64,000 nucleotides of DNA from Verrucomicrobiota bacterium (GCA_016716505.1 JADJWF010000003.1:682001-746000); one strand, 5' to 3'; counted from the first letter of the stretch, positions 37,001 through 45,723 are shown. Program-made: numbers and translations. Notes: a model not told the origin generated them from the letters alone.

Positions 37001-37859
37001 CGGCGTACGTGTAGCTGGGCGCGAGGCGCGGATTCAAATCGTGGAGGAATGCCGCCAGGTTGAATTCCCACGGGCCGACGCCCTGATTGCGGTAGTAGCC
37101 GACGGTCGAGAGGTTGCGCGTCCGGGCGTTATTGTGAACCGTGTTGAGATCCAGGCTCTTGCCGGCCGGCAGAACGATGTAGGCGTAGCGACCGACGAAG
37201 CGGTTCGACGGGGAGTGCGGCTGGTCGGGCCGGGCCAAGATACCCACCCACTCGGGGTCGCCCACGAAGTAATTGGTCCAGACCTCGTCCAAGTTGGAGG
37301 TCTCCGTGAAGTTCGTGGTGAGGAAACGGTCGTTTTCGCTCAACATCGGCCCGATGCCGTTGGTTTCGAACCGGCCGTTCCGGTTGAGGTCGAGGAAGAA
37401 CCGGAAATCCAGCGGCGCCCGGACATCGTCGTTGGTGCGGATGAACACGGGGGCGCGCGGAGCAATCTGGAGATTGGCGATGTTGCGCAGCCAGTCCTCC
37501 GTTCGGAGGGGCGCTCCGCCGAGGCGGTAAAGGTAGTTGACGTTGGTCGGGGTCGCGACGTTGTAGCTGACCCGGGGATCAAATCCGAGCGGGTTGTAGA
37601 AGTTCGTGGAAACGAACAGGTCGTAGGCGAGCAGACTGCCGCGGGTGAGGACGTTCGCCACCACCTCGGAGTTGGCCCGCGCCAGGGCTGCTTCCGCCAT
37701 CAACCGTGCCGTCGTGCTCTCCTCGGTGGTGGACACCGCCGCCCGCTCGCGCCGGCTTACCGCCAGGAACGTCACCGCCATCAGCGTGACCACGGACAGC
37801 ATGATCAGCGTGACCACCAGCGCAACGCCGCGATTCGCGGATGACAGACGGATCTTCAT
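34099..37859 (-). CDS. GspK-like large pseudopilin (Verru_Chthon cassette A type), frameshifted
   Basis: Starts ATG at 37859, overlapping the previous stop. The N-terminus has a short basic leader and a pilin-like helix lacking the usual Glu (RGVALVVTLIMLSVVTLMAV), followed by a large Asn/Thr-rich globular region, matching GspK-type tip pseudopilins and Verru_Chthon cassette protein A. The reading frame breaks between about 36430 and 36490 (GC-rich ccggccggcc run): the first frame stops at 36381, the second runs on to 34099. Adding one base gives exactly 1254 codons. No slippery heptamer is visible, so a mutation or sequencing error is likelier than programmed slippage. Four prepilin genes precede it and the protease follows. 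Confidence 0.82.
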
Positions 37860-38809
37860 GGCCGGGCTGCGAAGTAGGCGGAACTCTGCCGGACGGGCAC
37901 CCGCTGGCGGAACAAATGGACCTGGCCCACGCGGTTCGACAGGAACTGCCGCGCGAACGCGGAGTCCCCCGGAAACGCGCGGAAGCGCGCCAACGCGGTG
38001 GGTTCCAGAATCCCCAACTCGACGTCCACGTACGCCGGCAGGGCGTTGCTGAGAAACTGAACCCTCGTCTCCGCCGGCGCGGCGACTTCGTTGGTTCGGA
38101 TGACGCCGGGGTAGAAGTTCGTGTTCCACGGAGCGGGCACGATCGGGAACCCGTGCTGATCGAAAGTTTGGAAGCGGAGATGGATGACCCCGTCGAGCAG
38201 TTGCGCGTAGTTCGTAGCGGCCGTCGTTGCCACCGTGGGGAACAAATCCAGCCGGTGCCGCGGTGGGTTGGTGATGGCGTACTCGAATCGCGCGAGTGTT
38301 CCGATGCCGTTGCGGGGATTGATCACGCGCAGCGACTTGGCTTGAACGACGTTGCCCACCCGCCGGAGCCAGTAGGCTTCCTGCAACACATTGGTCCGCA
38401 CCTGGGTGGCGCTCAGTCCCTGATAGGAGGGCCGGAAGCCCGAGAGATCGCCGGGATAGTCCGAGGGCCGTGGCAGGTCGTAGTAGCGACGGATCAACTT
38501 GCCTGTGTCAGGATTCGACTCGGTCCAAAGCGGCGGGATTCCGGCGCTGAAATTCATCTCGCCGAAGTAGCCAGAGGCCGCTGCGTCCGCCAATTCGCGC
38601 GTGATGATTTCCATGGCGGCCCGGCCGCCTTCCAGCACGTCCACCTGATCCACATTGGACCGGAGCGCCTTCTGGGTTTGGTTGAACACCGCGTACAAAG
38701 ACGCGATCAGCACGCCGGTAATCGTGACCGCCAGCATGACCTCGAGCAGCGAAAACCCAGCCTGCCGCTCTGCCGGCTTCATCGTGCTGATGGAAGAACG
38801 AACGATCAT
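37856..38809 (-). CDS. GspJ-like pseudopilin (Verru_Chthon cassette C type)
   Basis: A 317-residue prepilin. After an 18-residue leader comes the PilD cleavage/methylation motif GFSLLEVMLAVTITGVLIAS with the +5 Glu, then GspJ-like sequence (VFNQTQKALRSNVDQVDVLE, GGRAAMEIITRELADA). The rest is a beta-rich globular domain typical of minor tip pseudopilins. Both ends overlap neighbours by four bases (ATGA), so it is translationally coupled to the GspI-like and GspK-like genes. It likely joins the tip complex of a pseudopilus. Confidence 0.87.
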   Translation of the reverse strand: MIVRSSISTMKPAERQAGFSLLEVMLAVTITGVLIASLYAVFNQTQKALRSNVDQVDVLEGGRAAMEIITRELADAAASGYFGEMNFSAGIPPLWTESNPDTGKLIRRYYDLPRPSDYPGDLSGFRPSYQGLSATQVRTNVLQEAYWLRRVGNVVQAKSLRVINPRNGIGTLARFEYAITNPPRHRLDLFPTVATTAATNYAQLLDGVIHLRFQTFDQHGFPIVPAPWNTNFYPGVIRTNEVAAPAETRVQFLSNALPAYVDVELGILEPTALARFRAFPGDSAFARQFLSNRVGQVHLFRQRVPVRQSSAYFAARP

Positions 38810-39660
38810 GGCGCCGGAGCGAACTGGGTGGGCTGAAGAAAGTACAACGGTCGCCGCAATGGCACCGAGTTCGTCGAGGTCATGGTGCCGCTGACCATCG
38901 TACGAAACTCGCGCCGATTGTTGCCGATTCGGGGCGGTTGATTGGGAACCAGGGTCACCGGCCAGTCAATGGCCACGCGAACATCGAAGAGGTTCGCCTG
39001 CAAACTATTGGCTCGCGCCAGCAGGTTCACCCGGTTCGTGCGTACTTCCGCAGGCAGGTTCGGATCCGCGATGTTGGTGTCCATCCCAGCCACCGGATTG
39101 TGGGGCACCACTTCCACCGTCATCCGGTAAAGGAAGCCAAACTCGCTGCGTCCTTGATTCCGAGCCACGAGTTGGTCGGAGGCCGCGCCGCTGATGGCCC
39201 GGACGTAAGCCCGAATCAGGTTGGTGGTCCACTGGTCTTTGCGATCCAACTGGTACCGCGGTGTGCTAAGGATTCCCACGATGTCCCGCCCGTCCCGCAG
39301 ATCACCCTTCACCTCCCCGCGCTCGTAGGTCACCGCCGTGTAGAGATTTGTCGTGGAGAGATTCCTGACCTGGTTCCGGACCTCGATCAGTTCGACGTGG
39401 TTCGTGAGGTAGTTCATGCCCAACGCCCCACTGCGGATCGCCTGCAACCAGACGCTTCCGTCCTGATTGACGATGGTGTCTTCTCGATTCTCCTGCTGCA
39501 CCCGCAACCCGGTGGGCATCACCCCGATGATCGCCACCAGCGCGAACGCCACCACGGCGATGGCAATCGCGATTTCGATCATGGTGAACCCGGCCTCAGC
39601 CCGCCGGACCCCGGCTCCCTCCAGACGGACCCGATCAGATGGACGGGGAACAGTCCTCAT
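38806..39660 (-). CDS. GspI-like pseudopilin (Verru_Chthon cassette B type)
   Basis: A 284-residue prepilin with leader ending at the cleavage motif GFTMIEIAIAIAVVAFALVA and then IIGVMPTGLRVQQENRED, the pattern typical of cassette B and GspI-type minor pseudopilins. The leader of about 22 residues is basic. The gene starts within the stop of the GspH-like gene (ATGA) and ends within the start of the GspJ-like gene. The C-terminal domain has no recognised enzymatic motif. Confidence 0.87.
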   Translation of the reverse strand: MRTVPRPSDRVRLEGAGVRRAEAGFTMIEIAIAIAVVAFALVAIIGVMPTGLRVQQENREDTIVNQDGSVWLQAIRSGALGMNYLTNHVELIEVRNQVRNLSTTNLYTAVTYERGEVKGDLRDGRDIVGILSTPRYQLDRKDQWTTNLIRAYVRAISGAASDQLVARNQGRSEFGFLYRMTVEVVPHNPVAGMDTNIADPNLPAEVRTNRVNLLARANSLQANLFDVRVAIDWPVTLVPNQPPRIGNNRREFRTMVSGTMTSTNSVPLRRPLYFLQPTQFAPAP

Positions 39661-40532
39661 CGCACCTCCACCTGCTCCACTCGTGCGCGTCCGGTCAGGC
39701 CGTTGATGCGAACGATCTCCCGGTTCCCCGGCGGCGTGAGCACCAAGTCCAATGATCGTCCCGGCACCAACCGCCCCGCCGAGTCGCGCGGGTAGAAAAT
39801 GCTGCCCCGGGCGAGACTGAGAAACTCTTCCGGTCCGTACGCCCGGTCATCCGACTCATAAACCAGCCGTCCGTTCGGGCCAAAGGCGATGTACGGCACC
39901 GTCAGCGCGGGCAGACGCGGGTCCAGTCCACGGGGGTCCCGCGCGTACACCTGCGGGAAGGGGACGTTCATCAGAGGCAAGGGGCGGTTCGTCGGAACAG
40001 CCCTCGCGCGAACCTCCGCCAGACCAATGAAGTTGGTCCCCGAAAAGAGCATGCCGTCGGGGAGATTGCGCCATTCCATCAGATAGCGGGCGAAGCCCGC
40101 GCCGGGCTGGTCGCCCACGGTCCTTCGCGCGAACAGGGCGTAACTGGTGTACTGACTCGACAGAAGATTCGTCAGGCTCCGCAGCGCCACCCGCTTCTCC
40201 TCGGGCGCGATCAAACTGGAGTTCTGTACTTCGCTGAAGATGCCGCTGCGGGCGAATTCGGGCAGCAGGACGAAATAGACCGTCTGCCGCGTCGAAATGG
40301 CCAACTGCCGCGCGTAAGCGAGATCCCCCAGAATCTGGCGATGCCCGGCGACGACGGTGTTGCTGCTGGTGAGGCTGCGAATCGCTGGAACCGCGGTCGC
40401 TGCAAGGATTCCGATGATTCCGATGACCACCAGCAACTCGATCAAGGTGAACGCCACTGCCAACCGTCCCCCACCCTGCCCGGCCGAGTGTCGTCCAACC
40501 CGGAGTCCTGTGGTTGGCGGAAAGGTTCGCAT
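39657..40532 (-). CDS. GspH-like pseudopilin (Verru_Chthon cassette D type)
   Basis: A 291-residue prepilin with a 27-residue leader and the motif AFTLIELLVVIGIIGILAAT. The cleavage-site residue before Phe is Ala instead of the usual Gly. GspH-like sequence follows (ILGDLAYARQLAISTRQTVY). The gene lies 30 bases after a GspG-like gene and is coupled by ATGA overlap to the GspI-like gene. The Ala at -1 is tolerated in some prepilins but is worth noting. Confidence 0.86.
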   Translation of the reverse strand: MRTFPPTTGLRVGRHSAGQGGGRLAVAFTLIELLVVIGIIGILAATAVPAIRSLTSSNTVVAGHRQILGDLAYARQLAISTRQTVYFVLLPEFARSGIFSEVQNSSLIAPEEKRVALRSLTNLLSSQYTSYALFARRTVGDQPGAGFARYLMEWRNLPDGMLFSGTNFIGLAEVRARAVPTNRPLPLMNVPFPQVYARDPRGLDPRLPALTVPYIAFGPNGRLVYESDDRAYGPEEFLSLARGSIFYPRDSAGRLVPGRSLDLVLTPPGNREIVRINGLTGRARVEQVEVR

Positions 40533-40562
40533 GACGGTTAGGGTCCGGCGGCAACAGTCGGG

Positions 40563-41402
40563 CTATTTCCAACTCAGGACATTGTCCTTGTTGACACCGG
40601 CATTGGCGCGCACGCCGGCGTTGGCGGTACGGTCCGGCCCCAAAGACCACACCATGACGGTCCCCGTGAATTCATAGCTGTTTGGATCCTTCGGATCCGA
40701 GCGCCGCAATCCATTGTGCCCCAAGTCGCCACTCATCGCGGAAACGGACGCCTGGCGGTAGAATCCATCGCGCACTTTATTGTCGAAGTTGAGGTCCACC
40801 GTGATGATGTACGGGTTGCCCCACGGATCACGCAGCACCAGGTCCGGACCGATGCCGCCGGGGCGATAAATGGGCGGGCGCCCCGCCGCGGGGGGGCGCT
40901 GGTAGTCCACATTCTTGAAACCGTCGAGAAACTTCTCCTTTTTCGGATTGGCGGCATGATTGAGGTTGACGGTCGGCGACCCGTCGGCCGTGCGCTCGAT
41001 GTCGTTGAGGATGGCCACCAACTCGGAATTGTTCGCCTGATACCCTCCCCCGTTGATGTTGCCGATCTCGGGCAGCGCCTGCCCCTTGATGCCCCAGAGC
41101 GTCGGCGACAGGGACCGACCGGCGCGCTGGGCCGTGCCGTAAGTGAAGTCCGGCGAAGTGTCGCGCACCGATTCATACGCGAACCGTGATCCGGGCATGC
41201 GACTGTAGGTGGCGTTGTACTGGTTGACCGCAGTGATGATGGTTTGCATCTCCTGTTTGGCGCGGGCCACCTGCGCCTTGGTTTTGGCGATGCCCAGGGT
41301 CGGCAACAGCATTCCCGCGAGAATGCCGATGATGGCAATAACGGTGAGCAGTTCGACCAAGGTGAAACCGGCCGACGAACGAGAGCGGGGCGCTGTATTC
41401 AT
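40563..41402 (-). CDS. GspG-like prepilin (type II secretion/type IV pilin family)
   Basis: A 279-residue prepilin from the ATG at 41402: a short leader then GFTLVELLTVIAIIGILAGM with the conserved +5 Glu, and KQEMQTIITAVNQYNATYSR, the helix continuation typical of GspG. The C-terminal domain carries DPWGNPYIITVD, the conserved DPWG segment of GspG-type pseudopilins. A start at 41555, only two bases after the previous stop, is also in frame and would add 51 residues before the leader; the shorter form is preferred because prepilin leaders are short. Confidence 0.87.
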   Translation of the reverse strand: MNTAPRSRSSAGFTLVELLTVIAIIGILAGMLLPTLGIAKTKAQVARAKQEMQTIITAVNQYNATYSRMPGSRFAYESVRDTSPDFTYGTAQRAGRSLSPTLWGIKGQALPEIGNINGGGYQANNSELVAILNDIERTADGSPTVNLNHAANPKKEKFLDGFKNVDYQRPPAAGRPPIYRPGGIGPDLVLRDPWGNPYIITVDLNFDNKVRDGFYRQASVSAMSGDLGHNGLRRSDPKDPNSYEFTGTVMVWSLGPDRTANAGVRANAGVNKDNVLSWK

Positions 41403-41557
41403 GAGTTCGGGTGGATGCAGAAGTTGACGGGTCATCGCCGGGGCAAAAGCGGACTGCGGCAAGCGGAGAAATCGGACCGCCGGCTGCCAACCGGTTACGC
41501 CCCACCGAATTGCGAGGCGGGTCTTGCGGACGGGGGTGAAAATTCGGGCAGCCATGA

Positions 41558-42301
41558 TCAATCCTTCCAGTTGCCGATGATCCGACGGTCCTTGCCGATG
41601 TGAACTTCGGCCCACAGGTCAAACGTAGCCGGGTTGTTGGTTGGCCGTGTGGAGACGTAGCGCCAGGGATTGAGGCGAAGCTGGGTCCGGACGGGCCGCC
41701 CGGGCGCGTCCACCAGCTTGCCGGCCAGGGGATGCTGGCGGGCCAGCGCCGCGGGCCACTCCACCGGAGCCACCAGCAATTCTACGTCGTTTGCGCCCTC
41801 AATGCTGACTTCCTTCCAGTGACTCGCCTTGAGATTCGGGAGGTAATTCTTCGGCTTCTCGGGTGCCTCGACCGAGTTGACGAAGCCCCGAAGATTGAAG
41901 GCGGCCCTGATCTGGTCACTCGTCAGCGTCTCCGAGCGATCCGGGGTGGAGTACTCACGCCCCTGGTTCCGGGAGACCGTCCCGACCAACTCATAGAACA
42001 ACGGATTGAGCGCCGGGTCGCGATTTACCTGGCCGACGTGGTTGTCGGGCGGGTACTGGTTGAAATCAGTCTTGTACGACTCGATGGCCGTGATGAGGTT
42101 GTTCAACTGGGCCTTAACCTGTGTCTCCTTCGACCGACGGCTGGCTACGCCGGACATCCCCACGCCGATCGCTGCCAACACCCCGATGATTGAGATCACG
42201 GTGAGCAGTTCGATCAGGGTGAACCCGCGACAGCGCCTGATGCGCCACCTTTTGCCGGGATGTTTCGAAGTCTTCATGCCACTGCCCGTTCGCCCCTTCA
42301 T
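41558..42301 (-). CDS. GspG-like prepilin
   Basis: A 247-residue prepilin with a very basic leader (KRWRIRRCR) followed by GFTLIELLTVISIIGVLAAI and the long helix AQLNNLITAIESYKTDFNQYPPDN, matching GspG major-pseudopilin architecture. The ATG at 42301 is 10 bases after the antitoxin stop; ATG at 42277 is a shorter alternative. It is the first prepilin of the operon. The C-terminal half differs from classical GspG and lacks an obvious calcium-site loop. Confidence 0.85.
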   Translation of the reverse strand: MKGRTGSGMKTSKHPGKRWRIRRCRGFTLIELLTVISIIGVLAAIGVGMSGVASRRSKETQVKAQLNNLITAIESYKTDFNQYPPDNHVGQVNRDPALNPLFYELVGTVSRNQGREYSTPDRSETLTSDQIRAAFNLRGFVNSVEAPEKPKNYLPNLKASHWKEVSIEGANDVELLVAPVEWPAALARQHPLAGKLVDAPGRPVRTQLRLNPWRYVSTRPTNNPATFDLWAEVHIGKDRRIIGNWKD

Positions 42302-42311
42302 TTAGCCTGTT

Positions 42312-42611
42312 CTATGCCACGTTACGCTCGCGCCGCTCGCGGCCCCAGAGTTCTTCCTCCATCCGCTCGCTCAACCACTGCTTGATCATGCTCTGGTAAT
42401 TGAGGTAGCGCGAGCGCGCCAGACGCTTGATCCGAGCCAACATCCGCGGATCCATGCGCAACGTGATGGTGACGGATTCGGTGTTTTCCGCGCTGGCTGC
42501 CACCGCCGACTCCATCAATCGCAGGTCCACCCGCGTGTCCTCCCAGTAGGCCGCCTCCGCCTGCTCGTTGTCGAACAGCGGCACTTCCTCCCAACTGGTG
42601 ATGATGTTCAT
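42312..42611 (-). CDS. BrnA/CopG-like ribbon-helix-helix antitoxin
   Basis: A 99-residue protein whose C-terminal half is a ribbon-helix-helix (SVTITLRMDPRMLARIKRLA, then NYQSMIKQWLSERMEEEL). The acidic N-terminal half is likely the toxin-binding part. It follows a BrnT-like gene by 18 bases, the usual BrnT-BrnA order. By analogy it would neutralise the toxin and, as a complex, repress the shared promoter. Ten bases later the prepilin operon begins, so it may also affect those genes. Confidence 0.83.
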   Translation of the reverse strand: MNIITSWEEVPLFDNEQAEAAYWEDTRVDLRLMESAVAASAENTESVTITLRMDPRMLARIKRLARSRYLNYQSMIKQWLSERMEEELWGRERRERNVA

Positions 42612-42629
42612 GCGGCAACCGCCTGCCCG

Positions 42630-42917
42630 CTACTGGGCCAGCATCTGGTTCATCTTCCGCTGGTAAAAGAACTGTTCCTCCGCCGAAAACGGACGCGCGA
42701 AAATCACCCGCACGTTCCGTCCGTTCGCACGGTACAGGCTGAAAATCCCCAACCCCGACGCGGCCCGGCCGAGGTTGAAGAACCGCGCCTGCACTCCGAA
42801 ACGAGCCGAGTCTGGAAGCAGCTTCACGGCAAAGGGGTCCTCGAACGACTCCTCGACATCCTGCATCGTCAGCCCGTCCTTGAACTCGAACGGTGGATTG
42901 GCCCAATCAAAATCCAT
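42630..42917 (-). CDS. BrnT-like ribonuclease toxin
   Basis: A 95-residue protein aligned by eye to BrnT: N-terminal MDFDWANPPFEFKDGLTMQD, the VEESFEDPFAVKLLPDSARF block, GRAASGLGIFSLYRANGRNV and VIFARPFSAEEQFFYQRK. BrnT toxins are small RNases with a RelE-like fold. The usual N-terminal 'NxxKHG' segment is replaced by PPFEFKDG, so family placement is good but activity is less sure. It is the first gene after a predicted promoter and is paired with the ribbon-helix-helix gene. Confidence 0.78.
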   Translation of the reverse strand: MDFDWANPPFEFKDGLTMQDVEESFEDPFAVKLLPDSARFGVQARFFNLGRAASGLGIFSLYRANGRNVRVIFARPFSAEEQFFYQRKMNQMLAQ

Positions 42918-42951
42918 GGTCGCATCCGGCTGTATGGCAATCAGCGTTGCT

Positions 42952-42963
42952 TTGTAAGGACAA
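42952..42963. promoter_or_regulatory. Possible operator of the toxin-antitoxin pair
   Basis: A short inverted repeat TTGT-AAGG-ACAA lies directly beside the predicted -10 box and about 35 bases before the toxin start. A ribbon-helix-helix antitoxin could bind such a site and repress its own promoter. The repeat is only 4+4 bases, so it is weak evidence on its own. Confidence 0.3.
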
Positions 42964-42992
42964 TGTAAATACCAGAATCATCCCACCGTCAA
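42964..42992 (-). promoter_or_regulatory. Predicted promoter of the toxin-antitoxin/pseudopilin operon
   Basis: Minus strand TTGACG (42987-42992), 17-base spacer, TTTACA (42964-42969); an overlapping TATTTA with a 15-base spacer is the alternative -10. It lies about 47 bases before the toxin ATG. It is the only promoter-like pair I saw in the gap between hisS and the toxin gene. The 42918-43107 gap contains no other feature. Confidence 0.5.
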
Positions 42993-43107
42993 GAATGATT
43001 TTGGTCTGATTGGTTTCGCCAGACTGCACCGAAAACCGCTCGGGCGGACCAGCCGACAGCAACGCCTAGCCTATCACCAGCCCCACCGCGACTCCCCCCG
43101 GCCTTGG

Positions 43108-44397
43108 CTATCCCCGCCCCGAGCCGCCCTGAACCGCTTCCGCCTTCAAGCACGCCACCACCTCATTCCGACCCACTACCCGCTCGGTCCGCGTGGTCAG
43201 GTTTTTCACCCGTGACCGGACCGTCCCGTCATCGCCCCGCTCCAGCCGGACGGTGCTGGCGGCAGCCAATTCCAGCGCCCGCTTGAACTGTTTGTCTGAC
43301 TTCGTTGGCGTCAGCGGGTAATCCACAGCGAAACCCGCATCCCGCAATCTCTGAACCACCGCCAAGCTCTCAGCCCGCAGCGTTTCGTCTTCGATCAGCA
43401 CGTAGGCTCTCAAACCCGCAGTAAATCGCGGAATCAGTCCGCGAGACTTCAACAACTCGGTCAGTACCACGTCGCCCATGCCGAAGCCGAGGGCCGGCAA
43501 ATCCACCTTGCCACCGGACACCTGCTTCAGCAGTTGATCATACCGGCCGCCACCCGCGATGGCGCGAAACTCCCCCTTGATGTCAAACGCCTCAAAAACC
43601 GGTCCGGTGTAATACGCGAGTCCGCGAATCACACGGTAGTCCAAGCGCACGAAAGCGGCCAAACCCCGGGCGGCGAGATTGTCGAGGATTGCCCTCAATT
43701 CCGGGGTCGGCTCCCCTGAGTTGATGAACGACTCCAGTTCCGCCAAGGTGACGCCGAGCTCCGCCAGTTTCTGCGTGGTCACCTCCGGGCGTTCCCGCTC
43801 CAGTTTGTCCACGATTTGAAAGAAGCTGTATGCCTTCTCCGGGGGAATGGCACGACGTTCCACGAATTGCTGCCACGCGCCCCGACTGCTCAACCGCACC
43901 ACGAAGTCCTGCTCCCCCAGTCCGAGCGCCCGCAGCGAATCAATTAAGAGAGCAATCAACTCTGCGTCCGCCGCCGGGTCACTCTCGCCAACAATGTCCG
44001 CGTTGAACTGAAAGTGCTCCCGCTTCCGCCCTTTTTGCTGCTTCTCGTATCGGAAAAGCTGCGGCACGGAGAACCATTTAAGCGGCTTCTTGTAGGCATG
44101 TTCGTGGGCGGCTGCCATGCGTGCCAAGCTGGGGGTCATCTCGGGCCGCAAGGCCACCAACCGACCACCTTTGTCCTCGAAATTGAACAACTGGCCGACG
44201 ATTTCCTCGCCGCTCTTGTTCGTGTACAACTCGAGCGGCTCCAGCGGCGGGCCGTCATACTCGCGAAACCCGTAACGCCGCGCCACGCTTCGCCACGCGG
44301 AGAAGACATGGTTGCGCGCGTCCATGCTCCACAACTCGTCCTTGGTGGGCGGTAGCGGTTCGGGATAGAAGTCGCGAAATCCGGGAAGTCGTTCCAT
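43108..44397 (-). CDS. hisS: Histidyl-tRNA synthetase
   Basis: Class II aminoacyl-tRNA synthetase of 429 residues. Motif 2 region QLFRYEKQQKGRKREHFQFN, histidine-binding signature GLAYYTGPVFEAFD, and motif 3 region with GGGRYDQLL and ALGFGMGDVVL are clear. The C-terminal anticodon-binding domain covers about 330-420. Start at MERLPGFRDFYPEPL (44397) is preferred over 44412, which lies inside the hairpin of the upstream terminator. hisS is downstream of the HU-like gene but separated by a strong terminator. Confidence 0.96.
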   Translation of the reverse strand: MERLPGFRDFYPEPLPPTKDELWSMDARNHVFSAWRSVARRYGFREYDGPPLEPLELYTNKSGEEIVGQLFNFEDKGGRLVALRPEMTPSLARMAAAHEHAYKKPLKWFSVPQLFRYEKQQKGRKREHFQFNADIVGESDPAADAELIALLIDSLRALGLGEQDFVVRLSSRGAWQQFVERRAIPPEKAYSFFQIVDKLERERPEVTTQKLAELGVTLAELESFINSGEPTPELRAILDNLAARGLAAFVRLDYRVIRGLAYYTGPVFEAFDIKGEFRAIAGGGRYDQLLKQVSGGKVDLPALGFGMGDVVLTELLKSRGLIPRFTAGLRAYVLIEDETLRAESLAVVQRLRDAGFAVDYPLTPTKSDKQFKRALELAAASTVRLERGDDGTVRSRVKNLTTRTERVVGRNEVVACLKAEAVQGGSGRG

Positions 44398-44410
44398 GCT
44401 GCGGCCAAGC

Positions 44411-44446
44411 AAAAACGCCCGCGTTGAATCGAGTCAAGCGCGGGCG
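44411..44446 (-). terminator. Rho-independent terminator of the HU-like gene
   Basis: Perfect 8-base stem CGCCCGCG/CGCGGGCG (44416-44423 with 44439-44446) and, on the minus strand, a run of five U right after it. It sits 19 bases past the stop of the HU-like gene. Its last bases are about 14 bases before the hisS start, so hisS either reads through it or starts within this short space. Confidence 0.85.
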
Positions 44447-44465
44447 GTGAGGGATCGGGTGCCAG

Positions 44466-44774
44466 TCAAGAACGAGCCTTGTTGGCTTCGGGGGTCAGCT
44501 TAATGACCTCCTCCCGCATTTCCTTGCCGGGCTTGAACTTGACCACGGCCCGCGGCGGGATGCGCACATCGTGCTCAGGGGCGTTGGGATTACGTCCAAT
44601 TCGCGCCTTCCTCACTCTGACCTCGAACACGCCAAAGTTGCGAAGTTCGATCGTTTCCCCGCGCGCCAGAGCCGCCGAGATGTGATCCAATGTTTTTTGG
44701 ACCACATCGAGGACCTGCTGCTGATTCAAGCCCGTCTCCTCCGAGATTCGGAGCACCAAGTCGCGTTTGGTCAT
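44466..44774 (-). CDS. HU/IHF family DNA-binding protein
   Basis: A 102-residue nucleoid-associated protein. The N-terminal helices (TKRDLVLRISEETGLNQQQV) and the beta-arm signature (GRNPNAPEHDVRIPPRAVVKFKPGKEMRE, read in two parts) are typical; the arm carries the DNA-intercalating proline in RNP. IHF and HU cannot be separated by eye. The ATG at 44774 is preferred over an in-frame upstream start at 44846. It has its own promoter and terminator, so it is a single-gene unit. Confidence 0.93.
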   Translation of the reverse strand: MTKRDLVLRISEETGLNQQQVLDVVQKTLDHISAALARGETIELRNFGVFEVRVRKARIGRNPNAPEHDVRIPPRAVVKFKPGKEMREEVIKLTPEANKARS

Positions 44775-44824
44775 GGCCGGACGAATGGTTGTTGGGTTGC
44801 TTCCGTTACCGCTACGCTCGATTG

Positions 44825-44853
44825 TAGATAACTGGCTCTGGTGCAACGGTCAA
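44825..44853 (-). promoter_or_regulatory. Predicted promoter of the HU-like gene
   Basis: Minus strand TTGACC (44848-44853), 17-base spacer, TATCTA (44825-44830), about 50 bases before the ATG at 44774. Spacing is optimal and both boxes are close to the sigma-70 consensus. It also supports the later start codon, because the alternative start at 44846 would fall inside the promoter. Confidence 0.6.
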
Positions 44854-44922
44854 GAGTAATTCAGCCGTCGCAGACAACCGGACGAACCGGTCTCGACCAT
44901 CGTCCTTCAGGACTCGTGCGGT

Positions 44923-45723
44923 TCAGGATCTGCCCGCGGCCGACGGGCCTTGGTTCCGCCACAACGCCAGCCCCACGGGGGACCCAAACGAATGCCCCTG
45001 CCGGACCGGGTCCCAGTCGCATGGCAGCGAGCGAACCTCCAATAGCTCGGCGTTCGTAGCGTCGAGCCATCGTTCGAGGGCCGAGCCCGGCCATTCCGGC
45101 TGATGCCATTCCATCAGCACCAGCGGAAATGCCCGCAAGAGGGCTTCTTCCTGATCGAACAGAAACTTCTCGGCGCCCTCGATATCCACCTTGAGAAGGT
45201 CAAAATCGGCCGGCGGGGTGCCAATGGCGTCCGCCAACAAGGTAGTGGCCACTTGCTCCACTCGCTCCGGGCGCGCCTTGGGAAACAAACTGGAGGTGAC
45301 CGAATACTTGAATTCGTAGAATGGCACCGTCTGCCCGGCCGGCCCGATGACGCAACGGCGGCACATCCAGCCGGAGAGGTCGTTGGCCGCCGCCAAGTCC
45401 CGCGCCTTGGCGACGCTGCGGGCGCTCGCGTCCAGCAACACTGCCCGTGTGGCAGGCACCCGATTAGCCTGCGCCCGCAGGTATTCCACCAGGCCGAGCG
45501 AGAAAAAGCCGGTGTTGCATCCGACATCCACCCAAGCCCTCACCCCGAGCAAGTGATGGAAGAACGGGTCGTAAGTACGCTCAATGAAGACTTCGCTGGC
45601 CGAAGCCCAGTCGCCCTTGTCGGTCACTCGGAGCGCGAGCCCGGACGCGGTTCGGGCCCCGAGACCCGCATGCGGAAAGAATCGCCACGCGAGAGATTGC
45701 TGGAGACGTTGCCAGACCTTCAT
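44923..45723 (-). CDS. FkbM family methyltransferase
   Basis: A 266-residue SAM-dependent O-methyltransferase-like protein. Motif I is AWVDVGCNTGFFSLGLVEYL; the diagnostic FkbM block is LLKVDIEGAEKFLFDQEEAL, followed by VLMEWHQPEW. FkbM enzymes methylate sugars or polyketides. Lying at the end of a run of glycosyltransferases on the same strand, it probably decorates an envelope glycan. The start is the ATG at 45723. Confidence 0.88.
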   Translation of the reverse strand: MKVWQRLQQSLAWRFFPHAGLGARTASGLALRVTDKGDWASASEVFIERTYDPFFHHLLGVRAWVDVGCNTGFFSLGLVEYLRAQANRVPATRAVLLDASARSVAKARDLAAANDLSGWMCRRCVIGPAGQTVPFYEFKYSVTSSLFPKARPERVEQVATTLLADAIGTPPADFDLLKVDIEGAEKFLFDQEEALLRAFPLVLMEWHQPEWPGSALERWLDATNAELLEVRSLPCDWDPVRQGHSFGSPVGLALWRNQGPSAAGRS

